64,000 bases of DNA from an uncultured Ignavibacteria bacterium (GTDB taxonomy: Bacteria; Bacteroidota; Ignavibacteria; Kapaibacteriales; Kapaibacteriaceae), in NCBI GenBank assembly GCA_903939735.1, contig CAJAIA010000041.1, forward strand, positions 1 through 64,000, read 5' to 3'. The notes under the pieces are model-generated. The model made no database searches, was not told the origin of the DNA, and worked only from the letters and a program-made list of their open reading frames with translations. The translations under genes were made by a program, and so were the position numbers. Below, one piece after another: positions 8,103 to 16,775 of this stretch (position 1 is its first letter; each line of letters starts with the position of its first letter).

Positions 8103-9314
8103 ATGCGACCACCTGTAACAGACTGGGAAATCGATTTTGATCACTTGGACCCGCATTGGTCTGAGAATCTGTATGCGCTTTGGAGTCAGCTACGCCAAAC
8201 ATGTACCGTAGCCACGTCTCAGCGCTTTGAGGGTGGCGCCTATCTACCATTGCGGTATCAGGACATACACGACATCGCCTACGACACAGAGCATTTCTCA
8301 TCGCGACTAATGGTCGTTCGCGGACAGAAGTTGCCGGTTTCTGGCATGCCCCCTGTTACGTCGGACCCACCTGAACACACACCCGCTCGCCGATTGATTT
8401 TGCCTCCGTTTGCACCAAAGGAGATTGCAAAGCTCGAACCACGCATCCGCGAGATTGTTGTGTCACTGCTCGATGCACTGGAGGGACGTGATGTAGTTGA
8501 TGCCTCCTCTGAGTTTGCGCGAGAAATCCCAGTGCTCATGACAACAGATATGCTTGATGTGGATCCGTCTGATGCCCTGTTGTTTCGTCATTGGATCCAG
8601 GCACTTGGCACCGACAGTGTTTCCTCGATAGAGCCTGCAATGAAAGCCGGCGAAGAGGTAGAAGAGTACTTTGGTCGATACATGCGGGATCGTCGTGCGA
8701 ACCCTGGCAATGACCTCATCTCGTACCTCGTTCAAGCCGAGTTAGACGGCCAGCCCCTTACCGACCTCCACATCATCGGCACACTCACGTTGATCATGGT
8801 CGCTGGTACAGAAACAACGTGGAGTGCGCTTGGTTCTGCATTGTGGCATCTAGCAACACATCCGGACGACCGACGTCGACTCACCGCCGAACCAGAGCTT
8901 ATCCCAACAGCAATCGAAGAGTTCTTGCGCGCCTACGCTCCTGTTACGATGGCCCGCGAAGTGGTCAAGGAGACAACAGTTGGCGGATGTCCGTATTCAA
9001 GGGGCGGACAGGTCTTACTATCATTCGCTGCTGCTAACCGCGACCCTGCTAGGTTTGAAAACCCAGACCAAGTGATAATCGATCGCAAGCTTAATCCACA
9101 TGCTGCATTTGGTCTTGGACGTCACCGGTGCCTTGGCTCAAACCTTGCCCGTCTCGAGATGACAATTGCCATCGAAGAATGGCTCAAGCGCTTTCCAGAT
9201 TTCGAGCTCGTGGCCGATAAGCCCGTTGTCAGATCTGAGGGTCAATTGCATGGAGTAAAGGAGCTGTGGGTAACATTGCCGACATTCGCGCCAAGACATC
9301 CAGGCTTGAGGTAG
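8103..9314 (+). CDS. Cytochrome P450 (bacterial class I)
   Basis: 403 residues, normal for soluble bacterial P450s. The I-helix oxygen-binding motif is AGTETT (234-239), the K-helix ExxR is EFLR (273-276), and the heme loop is FGLGRHRCLG with the thiolate Cys343. HTPARRLI in the N-terminal half matches the conserved C-helix region. Such enzymes hydroxylate or otherwise oxidise small molecules in the cytoplasm with electrons from the adjacent ferredoxin. With acyl- and methyltransferases nearby, a role in tailoring a metabolite is plausible; the substrate is unknown. Confidence 0.95.
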   Translation: MRPPVTDWEIDFDHLDPHWSENLYALWSQLRQTCTVATSQRFEGGAYLPLRYQDIHDIAYDTEHFSSRLMVVRGQKLPVSGMPPVTSDPPEHTPARRLILPPFAPKEIAKLEPRIREIVVSLLDALEGRDVVDASSEFAREIPVLMTTDMLDVDPSDALLFRHWIQALGTDSVSSIEPAMKAGEEVEEYFGRYMRDRRANPGNDLISYLVQAELDGQPLTDLHIIGTLTLIMVAGTETTWSALGSALWHLATHPDDRRRLTAEPELIPTAIEEFLRAYAPVTMAREVVKETTVGGCPYSRGGQVLLSFAAANRDPARFENPDQVIIDRKLNPHAAFGLGRHRCLGSNLARLEMTIAIEEWLKRFPDFELVADKPVVRSEGQLHGVKELWVTLPTFAPRHPGLR

Positions 9315-9486
9315 CAGCTGTGCGGGCGCGACAAGGTGATGCCACTCTCGCACCTATGGCGCACGTGGAGTGGGACGAACTTGTGGCCAAGCACGGCAGT
9401 CCTTTCCATGTCATGATCACTATCTTCTCTGTGTCGAACTGGTCTACGAATTCGACCCTACTCATACCAACAGAAAGAGTTTTTGC
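9315..9486 (+). pseudogene. Possible remnant of a PLP-dependent decarboxylase N terminus
   Basis: One frame just after the P450 stop reads MAHVEWDELVAKHGSPFHV, which resembles the entry segment of alanine-racemase-fold Orn/DAP/Arg decarboxylases (LVxxYGTPlyVyD). The frame then loses resemblance, with neighbouring text in another frame. The stretch has no intact ORF of its own. Weak evidence. Confidence 0.25.
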
Positions 9487-10299
9487 ATGTCGAACTCCAG
9501 TCCATATTCGTCAGAGCAATTCGTAAATGACGAGGCAGACAATGAGATCTCAAGATTGGAAGAACAGGCGCGTGTAAGGTGGCCTCAGGAAGTACTTGTT
9601 CTACGGAACGCAGGATTGAAGGCAGGTAACAGCATTGTAGATATCGGTTGTGGTCCCGGAATAATCACAGAGTATTTAGCCAAGGAAGTCGATGAATCAG
9701 GCTTGGTAGTTGGCATTGAGAAAAATGAAATGCTTTATAGTCTCGCTACGACGAGAACTGCTACGTACAACCAGGTTCAGATACGCAATTATGACGCCTG
9801 CGATCTCATCGAAGTCAATGACAACTCGTTTGATTTTGCGTACGTAAGATTTGTCTTGCAACATCTTCCAGATCCAAACAAGCTGCTAATTGAAGCACAT
9901 AGAATTCTAAAACCTGGTGGCAAGCTGATCGTCATGGATGTTGATGATTCTCTATTCCACATAACGCCATATCACCAAGAATTGGCTCAGTTTTTATCTG
10001 AGGTGTCAAAAGGTCAAGACAACTATGGTGGAGATAGATACATAGGTCATAAGATACCATGCATGATGTTTGATGCCGGATTTACTCAGATACATACGTC
10101 TGTCTATACGTTTACGTCCAAGAACATCAGCCCGCAGGAGTTTCTCGATATCACAACTAAATTCAAAATTGATCTACTGGATCCCGCTCTCAAAGACTGG
10201 GGTAACGATGTTTTGAATGAAATCTATCGTAAGTCGCAGGATGGTGCATTTTTCGGAACGGCAGGTGTTTACTGTGTAATCGGTGAAAAAGAGATGTGA
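9487..10299 (+). CDS. Class I SAM-dependent methyltransferase
   Basis: 270 residues from ATG 9487, preceded by AGAAAGAG; the track start at 9370 adds 39 unlikely residues. Motif I is VDIGCGPG, motif II region GIEKNE, motif IV FDFAYVRFVLQHL and motif V LKPGGKLIVMD, all in order for the UbiE/Methyltransf_11 type. It transfers a methyl group from SAM to an unknown acceptor in the cytoplasm. The DNA is visibly more AT-rich than its neighbours, suggesting separate acquisition. It follows the P450 by 172 bases and may join the same tailoring pathway. Confidence 0.9.
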   Translation: MSNSSPYSSEQFVNDEADNEISRLEEQARVRWPQEVLVLRNAGLKAGNSIVDIGCGPGIITEYLAKEVDESGLVVGIEKNEMLYSLATTRTATYNQVQIRNYDACDLIEVNDNSFDFAYVRFVLQHLPDPNKLLIEAHRILKPGGKLIVMDVDDSLFHITPYHQELAQFLSEVSKGQDNYGGDRYIGHKIPCMMFDAGFTQIHTSVYTFTSKNISPQEFLDITTKFKIDLLDPALKDWGNDVLNEIYRKSQDGAFFGTAGVYCVIGEKEM

Positions 10300-10302
10300 C
10301 CT

Positions 10303-10397
10303 GCGGGGTTGCACCCCGGGCTATGATATCGCGCGTCGATGGCCCTCTATCGATCGAGGGCTGAATACTCGACCTATCCCCGCGTGGGACAACGCAG
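10303..10397. repeat. Dispersed repeat, copy 1
   Basis: The left half (GGGGTTGCACCCCGGGCTATGATATCGCGCGTCG) resembles 18748-18785 and the right half (ATCGATCGAGGGCTGAATACTCGACCTATCCCCGCGTGGGACAACGC) resembles 33104-33149. GC-rich palindromic segments within it can fold. It separates the methyltransferase from the convergent phosphatase gene. Confidence 0.6.
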
Positions 10398-10419
10398 ACT
10401 GTGTTAGGGAGGCAGCTTC

Positions 10420-11106
10420 CTAGTATTCACAAAGCCGCACATCACCGTCGTCGGTAATGACCACGTAACTCGATGGAATGTCCGTCCAACAGCCAGAGTT
10501 CACGTATGTTGATCCGTCTTTCTCGACGGTTGTCGGCTGGTGAGTATGACCGCAGATGACGACATGGGCTTCATAATGCTTGCGTCCATAACGTATAGCA
10601 TCGTCTGCGACCTTATTCGCCAAACGCAGCCACTTCTTACTTGTGCGCTTCACCCAACGTGAGGCGCGGTGATGTGGGTCAAGCTTCTGGATAAGAAGAT
10701 ACAGCCACGATGCAACAGCTGTGATCACGGCGTGATCGTTGATCCATTTATCAAACTGGTGACCATGAATCGCGAGGAATCGTCTATCGCCATGTGTCCA
10801 TGCATACTCCTCATGCACGTCGACGCCAAGAAGATGACTCAGAACTTCAGCGACTCCCCCATCATGATTTCCGACAACCCATATTACTTCGCGATCTGAA
10901 CGTGGATTCGATTGCTTTCGGATGTACGATAAGAACCTCCAGTCATCCTTCTTGAGGCGATGGAAATTGAGATCATCAAAGACATCCCCATTCAATATGA
11001 GACGTCTGTATGATGTCTGCTGAAGGAACTCCAAAAGGACACGTGATCTTGACACGTGTGATCCAAGGTGGATATCGGACACGACAACTGTGTCGATTGT
11101 CGACAT
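10420..11106 (-). CDS. LpxH-like metallophosphoesterase
   Basis: About 228 residues from ATG 11106. All calcineurin-type metal motifs are present in order: DIHLGSH, GDVFDD, GNHDGG, HGHQFD and GHTHQP, the spacing typical of UDP-2,3-diacylglucosamine diphosphatase-like enzymes. Members hydrolyse pyrophosphate or phosphate esters at a dinuclear metal site in the cytoplasm. ATG 11106 is 8 bases past the stop of the upstream hydroxylase gene; the track start at 11187 would overlap it by 74 bases. As last gene of an acidic-sugar-like operon, it may dephosphorylate a pathway intermediate or act on lipid A. Confidence 0.8.
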   Translation of the reverse strand: MSTIDTVVVSDIHLGSHVSRSRVLLEFLQQTSYRRLILNGDVFDDLNFHRLKKDDWRFLSYIRKQSNPRSDREVIWVVGNHDGGVAEVLSHLLGVDVHEEYAWTHGDRRFLAIHGHQFDKWINDHAVITAVASWLYLLIQKLDPHHRASRWVKRTSKKWLRLANKVADDAIRYGRKHYEAHVVICGHTHQPTTVEKDGSTYVNSGCWTDIPSSYVVITDDGDVRLCEY

Positions 11107-11113
11107 CGTTACA

Positions 11114-11890
11114 TCATTTGTCACGTTGGTCTGCTCGAAATGCATAGACGGTCTGCTGGAAGTACGACTCAGGATATTCCTCACCACCTATGCCATACCG
11201 CTCTGGCTTACGGTGTCGAGGGAGATACGCGGTACCAAACATCCAATCCCAGATTGCAAGCTTCGTAGAGAAGTTAATGTTCGTCACGTGCTCATCATCG
11301 GCATGATGCCATCGATGCATTTCCGGCCCGTTGATGATGTACTGCAACCACCCTGTTGACACATCGATATTCGCGTGTATGTACATGCCCCATACCGCAT
11401 CAACAAACCCCTTGAGTAACACGACCTCTGGTGACGCGAAGATCACAAGTGGGAGAAACTCCACGGTTTGATTAATCAGGATTTCCGTTGGGTGTGATCG
11501 GCTTCCACTCAACCAGTCGACATCATGTGACGAGTGGTGGGCTTCGTGTATTCGCCATAAGAATGGGACGGCATGCTGTAGGCGATGGAACCAGTAGATG
11601 TAGAAGTCGTGCACCAGAATTGCAATTCCGAGCTGAGCCAATAACGGCAGGCTACGGAAGACTCCGATATCTTCTGGTGCAACGTGAGGCCGAACAATTC
11701 CGATGATGCCATATATCACCAAGCTGAGGACATAGGACTGGAGAATAGCATACCAGACGAAGTCGACATAGAACCCTTTCCTAAACAGACGCTGACCCTT
11801 TGCATAGGGATACCGCCATTCAAGGAATATGAGCACGCATGCCGAAGCGGCGATCGCTACGAACGTGAACCATACAATGTCGATGTTCAT
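11114..11890 (-). CDS. Sterol desaturase/fatty acid hydroxylase superfamily membrane enzyme
   Basis: 258 residues with transmembrane segments near residues 5-20, 45-65 and 80-100. The di-iron histidine boxes are all present: HDFYIYWFHRLQH, HEAHHSSHD and the C-terminal MHRWHHADDEH (HxxHH). The family hydroxylates or desaturates lipid or alkyl substrates at the membrane using O2. The start codon lies 3 bases after the stop of the NeuB-like gene, so it is in the same operon. A membrane hydroxylase with sugar genes suggests modification of a lipid-linked or acyl-substituted sugar, which is inference. Confidence 0.9.
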   Translation of the reverse strand: MNIDIVWFTFVAIAASACVLIFLEWRYPYAKGQRLFRKGFYVDFVWYAILQSYVLSLVIYGIIGIVRPHVAPEDIGVFRSLPLLAQLGIAILVHDFYIYWFHRLQHAVPFLWRIHEAHHSSHDVDWLSGSRSHPTEILINQTVEFLPLVIFASPEVVLLKGFVDAVWGMYIHANIDVSTGWLQYIINGPEMHRWHHADDEHVTNINFSTKLAIWDWMFGTAYLPRHRKPERYGIGGEEYPESYFQQTVYAFRADQRDK

Positions 11891-11893
11891 GGG

Positions 11894-12784
11894 TTACCCA
11901 GCCGGCGACATTACTCTGCGGAGCTTTGCACGAACCCCGTGCTCGCTTTCATACACACGCTTGACACCGTCTCCAAGTGCTGCCTGTACGTCTCGGATAT
12001 CACGTACAAGTCGCTGCAGACCGCCTGTCTCGACACTCGCAGCTTGATCGCTTCCCCACATCGCACGATCGAGCGTAACGTGACGTTCAATGAAGGTTGC
12101 TCCAAGAGCAACAGCTGCATGTGTAGTCGCTAGACCTACTTCATGTCCGCTGTAGCCGATCGGTACGCTCTGGAACTTCTGCTGAAGCGTTGGTATCATG
12201 CGCAGATTCAATTCTGACGTTGCGCAGGGATACGCCGATGTTGCGTGCGCAATCAGAAGTGTGTCGATATTCAACTCTGCAACAGCCTCGTCGATTTCCT
12301 CCATCGTCGACATACCTGTCGATATCATGAGCGGCTTTCCCGTCGACTGCATGAGCTTTAGCAGCGCATGATCGGTCAGCGACGCAGATGCGGCCTTGTA
12401 AAACGGAACATTGAAATGCTGCTCCATAAACTCGACAGCACCCTCGTCCCAGCATGATACCGTCCAGTCTATCCCAAGCTCTGCACAGAATGTTTCGATA
12501 TCGCGATATCCATGTTCATCGAATTCGACACGATAGCGATAGTCAAGGTATGTCATCCGTCCCCACGGTGTATCACGCTCGATGGAACGTTGATCCTCGG
12601 GTACACACAGGAGAGGTGTGCGCTTCTGGAATTTGACACAGTCAGCACCGGCGTCATGAGCCTGCTTGATCATCGCCTTCGCGACGTCAAGATCGCCGTT
12701 GTGATTAATACCAATCTCTGCAATGATGTACACCGGTTGGCCTGTACCAATTGTCCGGTTGCCGATGTTGCGTGTTGTGTTCAT
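11894..12784 (-). CDS. NeuB-family ulosonic acid synthase, short form
   Basis: 296 residues from ATG 12784, which has AAGGAG 6 bases upstream (the track start at 12970 is spurious). YIIAEIGINHNGDLDVAKAMI, GADCVKFQKR, ISTGM and the GYSGHEVG loop are hallmarks of the NeuB/PseI/LegI family, which condenses phosphoenolpyruvate with a sugar such as ManNAc to make a nonulosonic acid. The chain ends at KLRRVMSPAG, where usual members continue into a roughly 60-residue SAF (antifreeze-like) domain that completes the active site of the dimer. That domain is absent here. The true acceptor sugar is unknown. Confidence 0.85.
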   Translation of the reverse strand: MNTTRNIGNRTIGTGQPVYIIAEIGINHNGDLDVAKAMIKQAHDAGADCVKFQKRTPLLCVPEDQRSIERDTPWGRMTYLDYRYRVEFDEHGYRDIETFCAELGIDWTVSCWDEGAVEFMEQHFNVPFYKAASASLTDHALLKLMQSTGKPLMISTGMSTMEEIDEAVAELNIDTLLIAHATSAYPCATSELNLRMIPTLQQKFQSVPIGYSGHEVGLATTHAAVALGATFIERHVTLDRAMWGSDQAASVETGGLQRLVRDIRDVQAALGDGVKRVYESEHGVRAKLRRVMSPAG

Positions 12785-12816
12785 GTGATCTCCTTCGAGA
12801 TGGTGTTGAAGATTGT

Positions 12817-13623
12817 TTACCATGTTGTCCATCCCCCATCCACTTGGAGGTTCTGTCCAGTGACATATCGTGAAGCATCTGAAGCAAGGAACAACAGGGC
12901 TCCTGCGAAATCGTCGGGTAGAGCCATGCGGCCCAGCGGTGTCCGAGCGCTGTATTGTTGTACGAACCATTCTTCCTGTCCGTTCTGCACGCCTCCTGGC
13001 GAAATGCAGTTTGCGCGAACACCACGCGGTCCCCAGTACGTGGAGATGAATCGCGTCATCATGATCACTGCCGATTTGCTGACGGGATATGCAACACCCT
13101 TGTAAAAGCGCTGGACGCCATTCACATCGCGGTAGAGATCTTGATTCGGTGCTGCAACGCCATACGTGCTGCCAATATTGATGATGCTGCCCTTACCGGC
13201 CAGAGCCATGAGCTCACCAAGCACCTGCGTCGTATAGAACATCGAGCTCACATTGACATCCATCACGCGACGGAACATGTCGAGTCCGTAGTTCTCGAAC
13301 ATCGAGTCATGCACTGTGGAGTTCGGACGTTCCACCATGTCGTTGATAGCAGCGTTGTTGACAAGTATGTCGACTCCACCATGATTGCTCTTGAGCTGAT
13401 CACGAAGTCCGAGCACACCCTCTGCGCTCGTAACGTCAAGGACATATGGGACGTGCTGATCACCCAGTTCACGCACGAAGGTGTGTAACGGTTCTTCTTG
13501 CATGTCGACTGCATAGACTGTCGCACCTGCATCAGCAAGCGTCTTGCAATGCTGGATTCCAAGCAGTCCCGTCGCCCCTGTGACGACTGCTACGCGACCT
13601 TCGAGTGAGAATGACGCGCTCAT
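12817..13623 (-). CDS. Short-chain dehydrogenase/reductase (SDR)
   Basis: 268 residues, classical SDR length. TGATGLLG is the nucleotide-binding TGxxxGxG motif near residue 16; NNAAI is the NNAG-like motif; Ser in INIGSTYG and YPVSKSA give the catalytic Ser-Tyr-Lys set; GGVQNG and VDGGWTTW close the fold. It oxidises or reduces a hydroxyl/keto group with NAD(P). It lies between the NeuB-like and aminotransferase genes, so it most likely makes the keto sugar that is aminated, or reduces a product. PtmA of Campylobacter legionaminate synthesis is a comparable SDR in such clusters. Confidence 0.9.
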   Translation of the reverse strand: MSASFSLEGRVAVVTGATGLLGIQHCKTLADAGATVYAVDMQEEPLHTFVRELGDQHVPYVLDVTSAEGVLGLRDQLKSNHGGVDILVNNAAINDMVERPNSTVHDSMFENYGLDMFRRVMDVNVSSMFYTTQVLGELMALAGKGSIINIGSTYGVAAPNQDLYRDVNGVQRFYKGVAYPVSKSAVIMMTRFISTYWGPRGVRANCISPGGVQNGQEEWFVQQYSARTPLGRMALPDDFAGALLFLASDASRYVTGQNLQVDGGWTTW

Positions 13624-14951
13624 GCTGTTGCTCCTTGGCGTGGTTTCGTATTGAAGTTCCCTGTTCGACGAAACACGGGCTCCATGGGCACACCCTTGAT
13701 GTGCTCTGCAAGTCGGCCTGCAGAAACGAGATCGAACAATCGTGGAAGCACATCATCATAGGCTTCCAGCGTATCTGCTATATCGTTCTCGGTGTGTGCA
13801 AGCGAGAGATTGTGGAACCCGTTCCATAGGATTCCATGTCGGAGAAGCTCCTGATGTATGAACGATTTCACGAGAAGAGCTTCATCGAGAGGACGTGCAA
13901 TAGCGAGCATCGTGCGCGATCCAAGACCTTTGATCGATAGCCAGTCAATGCCAATGTCAGCGATAAGCGATTGTATCTGATCACGGAGATGATCACCTCG
14001 CTGTTCAATTGTCGCGAGCACTGACTCAGTAGCGATCACATGCATCGTTGCCTTCGCGGCAGCGAGAGACAGTGCCTCTCCGCCGAAGGTGGTGAAGAAG
14101 AACACATCCTTGTCGAGCAGTCGCATAATGTCTGCCTTACCTGCAAGCACTGACAGTGGCATCCCATTAGCTATTGCCTTCGAGTAGCAAACGAGATCCG
14201 CTTGCACACCAAATCGCTCCTGTGCGCCGCCTCGTGCAATTCGGAAGCCCGTCCACATCTCATCGAAAATGAGCACGATCCCGTGCTGTGTACAGAGCTC
14301 ACGCAACTCATGGAGGAATGTCTCATGCGGCTCATCCACAACCATCGGTTCAAGAATGATTGCCGCGGTGTCGCTATCAATGGACTGACGGACGCTTTCG
14401 ATGTCGTTATAGGTGAAGGTGTATGTGAGATCCTTCACTGCCTGGGGAATCCCGAGCGAGCGGTCGGTTGTGCCGATGTACCAGTCGTGCCATCCGTGAT
14501 ACCCGCAACACAGTACTGTCGACCGACCTGTGTAAGCTCTTGCAAGTCGCACCGCAGCTGTTGTGACATCACACCCAGTCTTTGAATAGCGGACCATCTC
14601 GATTCCAGGCACCATCGACTGAATCTGTTCCGCTACCTCTACCTCAAGTGGGTGCATCAGCGAGAACGTGATGCCGTCAGCCAGTTGCGCACGGATGGCA
14701 TCGTTCACCGCATCGTGCCCATACCCAAGCACGAGTGGTCCTACCGCCATAGTGTAGTCGAGATATCGATTTCCATCAACGTCCCACAGATGTGCACCTT
14801 TCCCTCGCTGGGCAAAGACAGGCGACACACCACGGACATACTGTCCGGGACCCTTAGCAAGTGTCTGTGTACGTGCTGGGATGACAGCTTCACAGCGCTC
14901 TAGCAATGCTGTCGAACGCTCAATTGAAGGCAGAGTAGATTCGATGTTCAT
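13620..14951 (-). CDS. Class III PLP aminotransferase, glutamate-1-semialdehyde aminotransferase-like
   Basis: 443 residues from ATG 14951, which has GGAG closely upstream. The region PVFAQRGKGAHLWDVDGNRYLDY, the cofactor loop FDEMWTGFR and the PLP-lysine motif YSKAIANGMP identify a class III (HemL-like) enzyme. Here it is unlikely to be the heme enzyme because it sits inside a sugar operon, overlapping the SDR start by 4 bases. It probably transfers an amino group to a keto or aldehyde sugar intermediate. The track start at 15059 would overlap the transketolase gene. Confidence 0.9.
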   Translation of the reverse strand: MNIESTLPSIERSTALLERCEAVIPARTQTLAKGPGQYVRGVSPVFAQRGKGAHLWDVDGNRYLDYTMAVGPLVLGYGHDAVNDAIRAQLADGITFSLMHPLEVEVAEQIQSMVPGIEMVRYSKTGCDVTTAAVRLARAYTGRSTVLCCGYHGWHDWYIGTTDRSLGIPQAVKDLTYTFTYNDIESVRQSIDSDTAAIILEPMVVDEPHETFLHELRELCTQHGIVLIFDEMWTGFRIARGGAQERFGVQADLVCYSKAIANGMPLSVLAGKADIMRLLDKDVFFFTTFGGEALSLAAAKATMHVIATESVLATIEQRGDHLRDQIQSLIADIGIDWLSIKGLGSRTMLAIARPLDEALLVKSFIHQELLRHGILWNGFHNLSLAHTENDIADTLEAYDDVLPRLFDLVSAGRLAEHIKGVPMEPVFRRTGNFNTKPRQGATA

Positions 14952-14967
14952 GTCTCCGTTGGTAGGG

Positions 14968-15924
14968 TTATGATGAAATCTCATCAGTCGTCGGTCGCTC
15001 AGGTGCCGATTCGTTGTTAAGAAGAGTGCGGATTCTAGGTGCAATTGAGTCCGCATCAAGACCGGTTACGCGGAGAACCTGCGGCAACCGTCCTGCAGGG
15101 AACCACGTCGTGAGTCCGATTGGATGGATTGCCGCTGCAATACGATGACGAACAGCGATCTCGCACACAGCACTGTAGAGTCCACTTCGAATCAAGTGGT
15201 CCTCAACAACAACAGTCATTGTTGCATCATTAAGTGCCTCAACAATGATCGCTTCATCTAACGGCGCAAGCATCGGCATGTGAATCAGTCTCACACTCAC
15301 GCCTTGTTGCTCAAGCTTCTGAGCTGCTTGAAGTGCGTGTGGGAGCATCGCTCCGTAGGTCAACAATGCTACCTGCGGACAACATTCGCGTTCATCACAT
15401 ACGGTGACTCCTCGGTGCAGTGTGGTGCGTTCTTCACGATGGTACGATGTTGGCGTGCCGACATAACGCACATAGCAGGGACGTGGATTATCGAGAAGCT
15501 CGGCCATACCCTCTACGAATTCCTCCTCGTCGGCGGGAGCAAACACTCCCACGTTTGGAAGCCCGCGCATAAGGCCAACATCGTCGATTGCCTGATGTGT
15601 AGGACCATTCCCATCGCTAAGAACACCCGGTACCATGCCAACCATGATGACAGGTAGATTCGGAATAGCGACATCATCGCGGATAAACTCGAACGCTCGA
15701 AGTGTCAGAAAGGCTGCCAACGCGTGAACGATTACCACGCGGCCGCGTGAAGCAAGTCCAGCCGCCATACCGAGCATCGTCTGTTCAGCGATGCCAACAT
15801 CCACAAATCGATCGCCGAGATACGGTGGCACATTGCGCATGTGACCGCGATTTTCTGCTGTCAATACCATCACCCGTGGATCGATCGCGCAGCGATCGCG
15901 AAGAAGCAGTTCGTATCGGTTCAT
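14968..15924 (-). CDS. Transketolase, C-terminal (pyrimidine-binding) subunit
   Basis: 318 residues. TAENRG ... VDVGIAEQTMLGMAAGLA contains the conserved Glu that activates thiamine diphosphate, and DGPTHQAIDD-like GNGPTHQAIDDVGLMR follows; the C-terminal third is the transketolase_C domain. It forms an active enzyme with the partner encoded immediately upstream (4-base overlap). Transketolases move two-carbon ketol units between sugars. A split, operon-specific pair suggests building a particular chain-extended sugar rather than central metabolism. Confidence 0.92.
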   Translation of the reverse strand: MNRYELLLRDRCAIDPRVMVLTAENRGHMRNVPPYLGDRFVDVGIAEQTMLGMAAGLASRGRVVIVHALAAFLTLRAFEFIRDDVAIPNLPVIMVGMVPGVLSDGNGPTHQAIDDVGLMRGLPNVGVFAPADEEEFVEGMAELLDNPRPCYVRYVGTPTSYHREERTTLHRGVTVCDERECCPQVALLTYGAMLPHALQAAQKLEQQGVSVRLIHMPMLAPLDEAIIVEALNDATMTVVVEDHLIRSGLYSAVCEIAVRHRIAAAIHPIGLTTWFPAGRLPQVLRVTGLDADSIAPRIRTLLNNESAPERPTTDEISS

Positions 15925-16775
15925 CGGACGATGAGTGTTGGTGACACAAGTGTTGCCACGGCATTGCCATGGAGTTCATCAGTAAGCTGCGCTACTTCAT
16001 CATGCGTGAAGTTGCAGAACCATCGATCTGCACGTTCCTGGATACTCGGAACACCCTTGCCACGCATCGTATCGGCGATGACGACCGTTGGTCGACCTGT
16101 TCCGATCGGTAGTGACGACATACATGCATGAAGCGCATCGAAGTCATGTCCGTCAACACGTGCCGTATTCCAGCCGAATGCTCGGAACTTCTCGTCTAGG
16201 GGCTCCAACGGTATCAACTCCTCTGTTCGCACGTTTGCTTGAAACCAGTTGCGGTCCACAATGGCGACGAGGTTATCCAGGTGCAACGCGTGGGCTACCT
16301 GAAGCGCCTCCCAGATACTACCTTCATTGAGTTCCCCATCACCAAGAATCACGATAACGCGACTGGCACGCTGCTCCATGCGTATCGAGAGTGCCATCCC
16401 CATGCCGACAGAGAGGAGGTGACCGAGTGAACCTGAGTGGAACTCAACACCAGGCACGGCACGATTCGGATGCCAGTAGATATGGTCGTTGCAATCGAGG
16501 TGATTCGCAAGACGTTCACGCTCAATGAAGCCGAGTTCCGCAAACGTCCCGTACAATGCAGGCACGTCGTGTCCCTTCGACAACAGCAGGATATCGCGAT
16601 TGGGATCCGTCAACGTATCTGGTCGGACGTTGAGGTAGGATGTGTAGAGATACACCAGAAGATCAGCACACGACAGCGAGGCACCGGTAAAGCAGCCACC
16701 GTCAGTCGACATGGCCAGAATATGCTCGCGCACACGTATTGAGATCTCCTCACATCGGCCACGATCGTACGTCAT
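15921..16775 (-). CDS. Transketolase, N-terminal (ThDP-binding) subunit
   Basis: 284 residues. The thiamine diphosphate/Mg motif is GDGELNEGSIWEALQVAHALHLDNLVAIVDRN, near residues 146-177; SKGHDVPALYG and FHSGSLGHLLSVGMGMA are further conserved segments. Together with the next gene it covers one full transketolase. It overlaps the cytidylyltransferase gene upstream by 4 bases and the C-terminal subunit downstream by 4, so the three are translationally coupled. Substrates cannot be read from sequence. Confidence 0.92.
   Translation of the reverse strand: MTYDRGRCEEISIRVREHILAMSTDGGCFTGASLSCADLLVYLYTSYLNVRPDTLTDPNRDILLLSKGHDVPALYGTFAELGFIERERLANHLDCNDHIYWHPNRAVPGVEFHSGSLGHLLSVGMGMALSIRMEQRASRVIVILGDGELNEGSIWEALQVAHALHLDNLVAIVDRNWFQANVRTEELIPLEPLDEKFRAFGWNTARVDGHDFDALHACMSSLPIGTGRPTVVIADTMRGKGVPSIQERADRWFCNFTHDEVAQLTDELHGNAVATLVSPTLIVR

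Noticed and set aside
12512-13105. 197-residue plus-strand ORF
   Set aside because: It lies antisense across the NeuB-like and SDR genes, both with clear motifs; its translation shows no family pattern.
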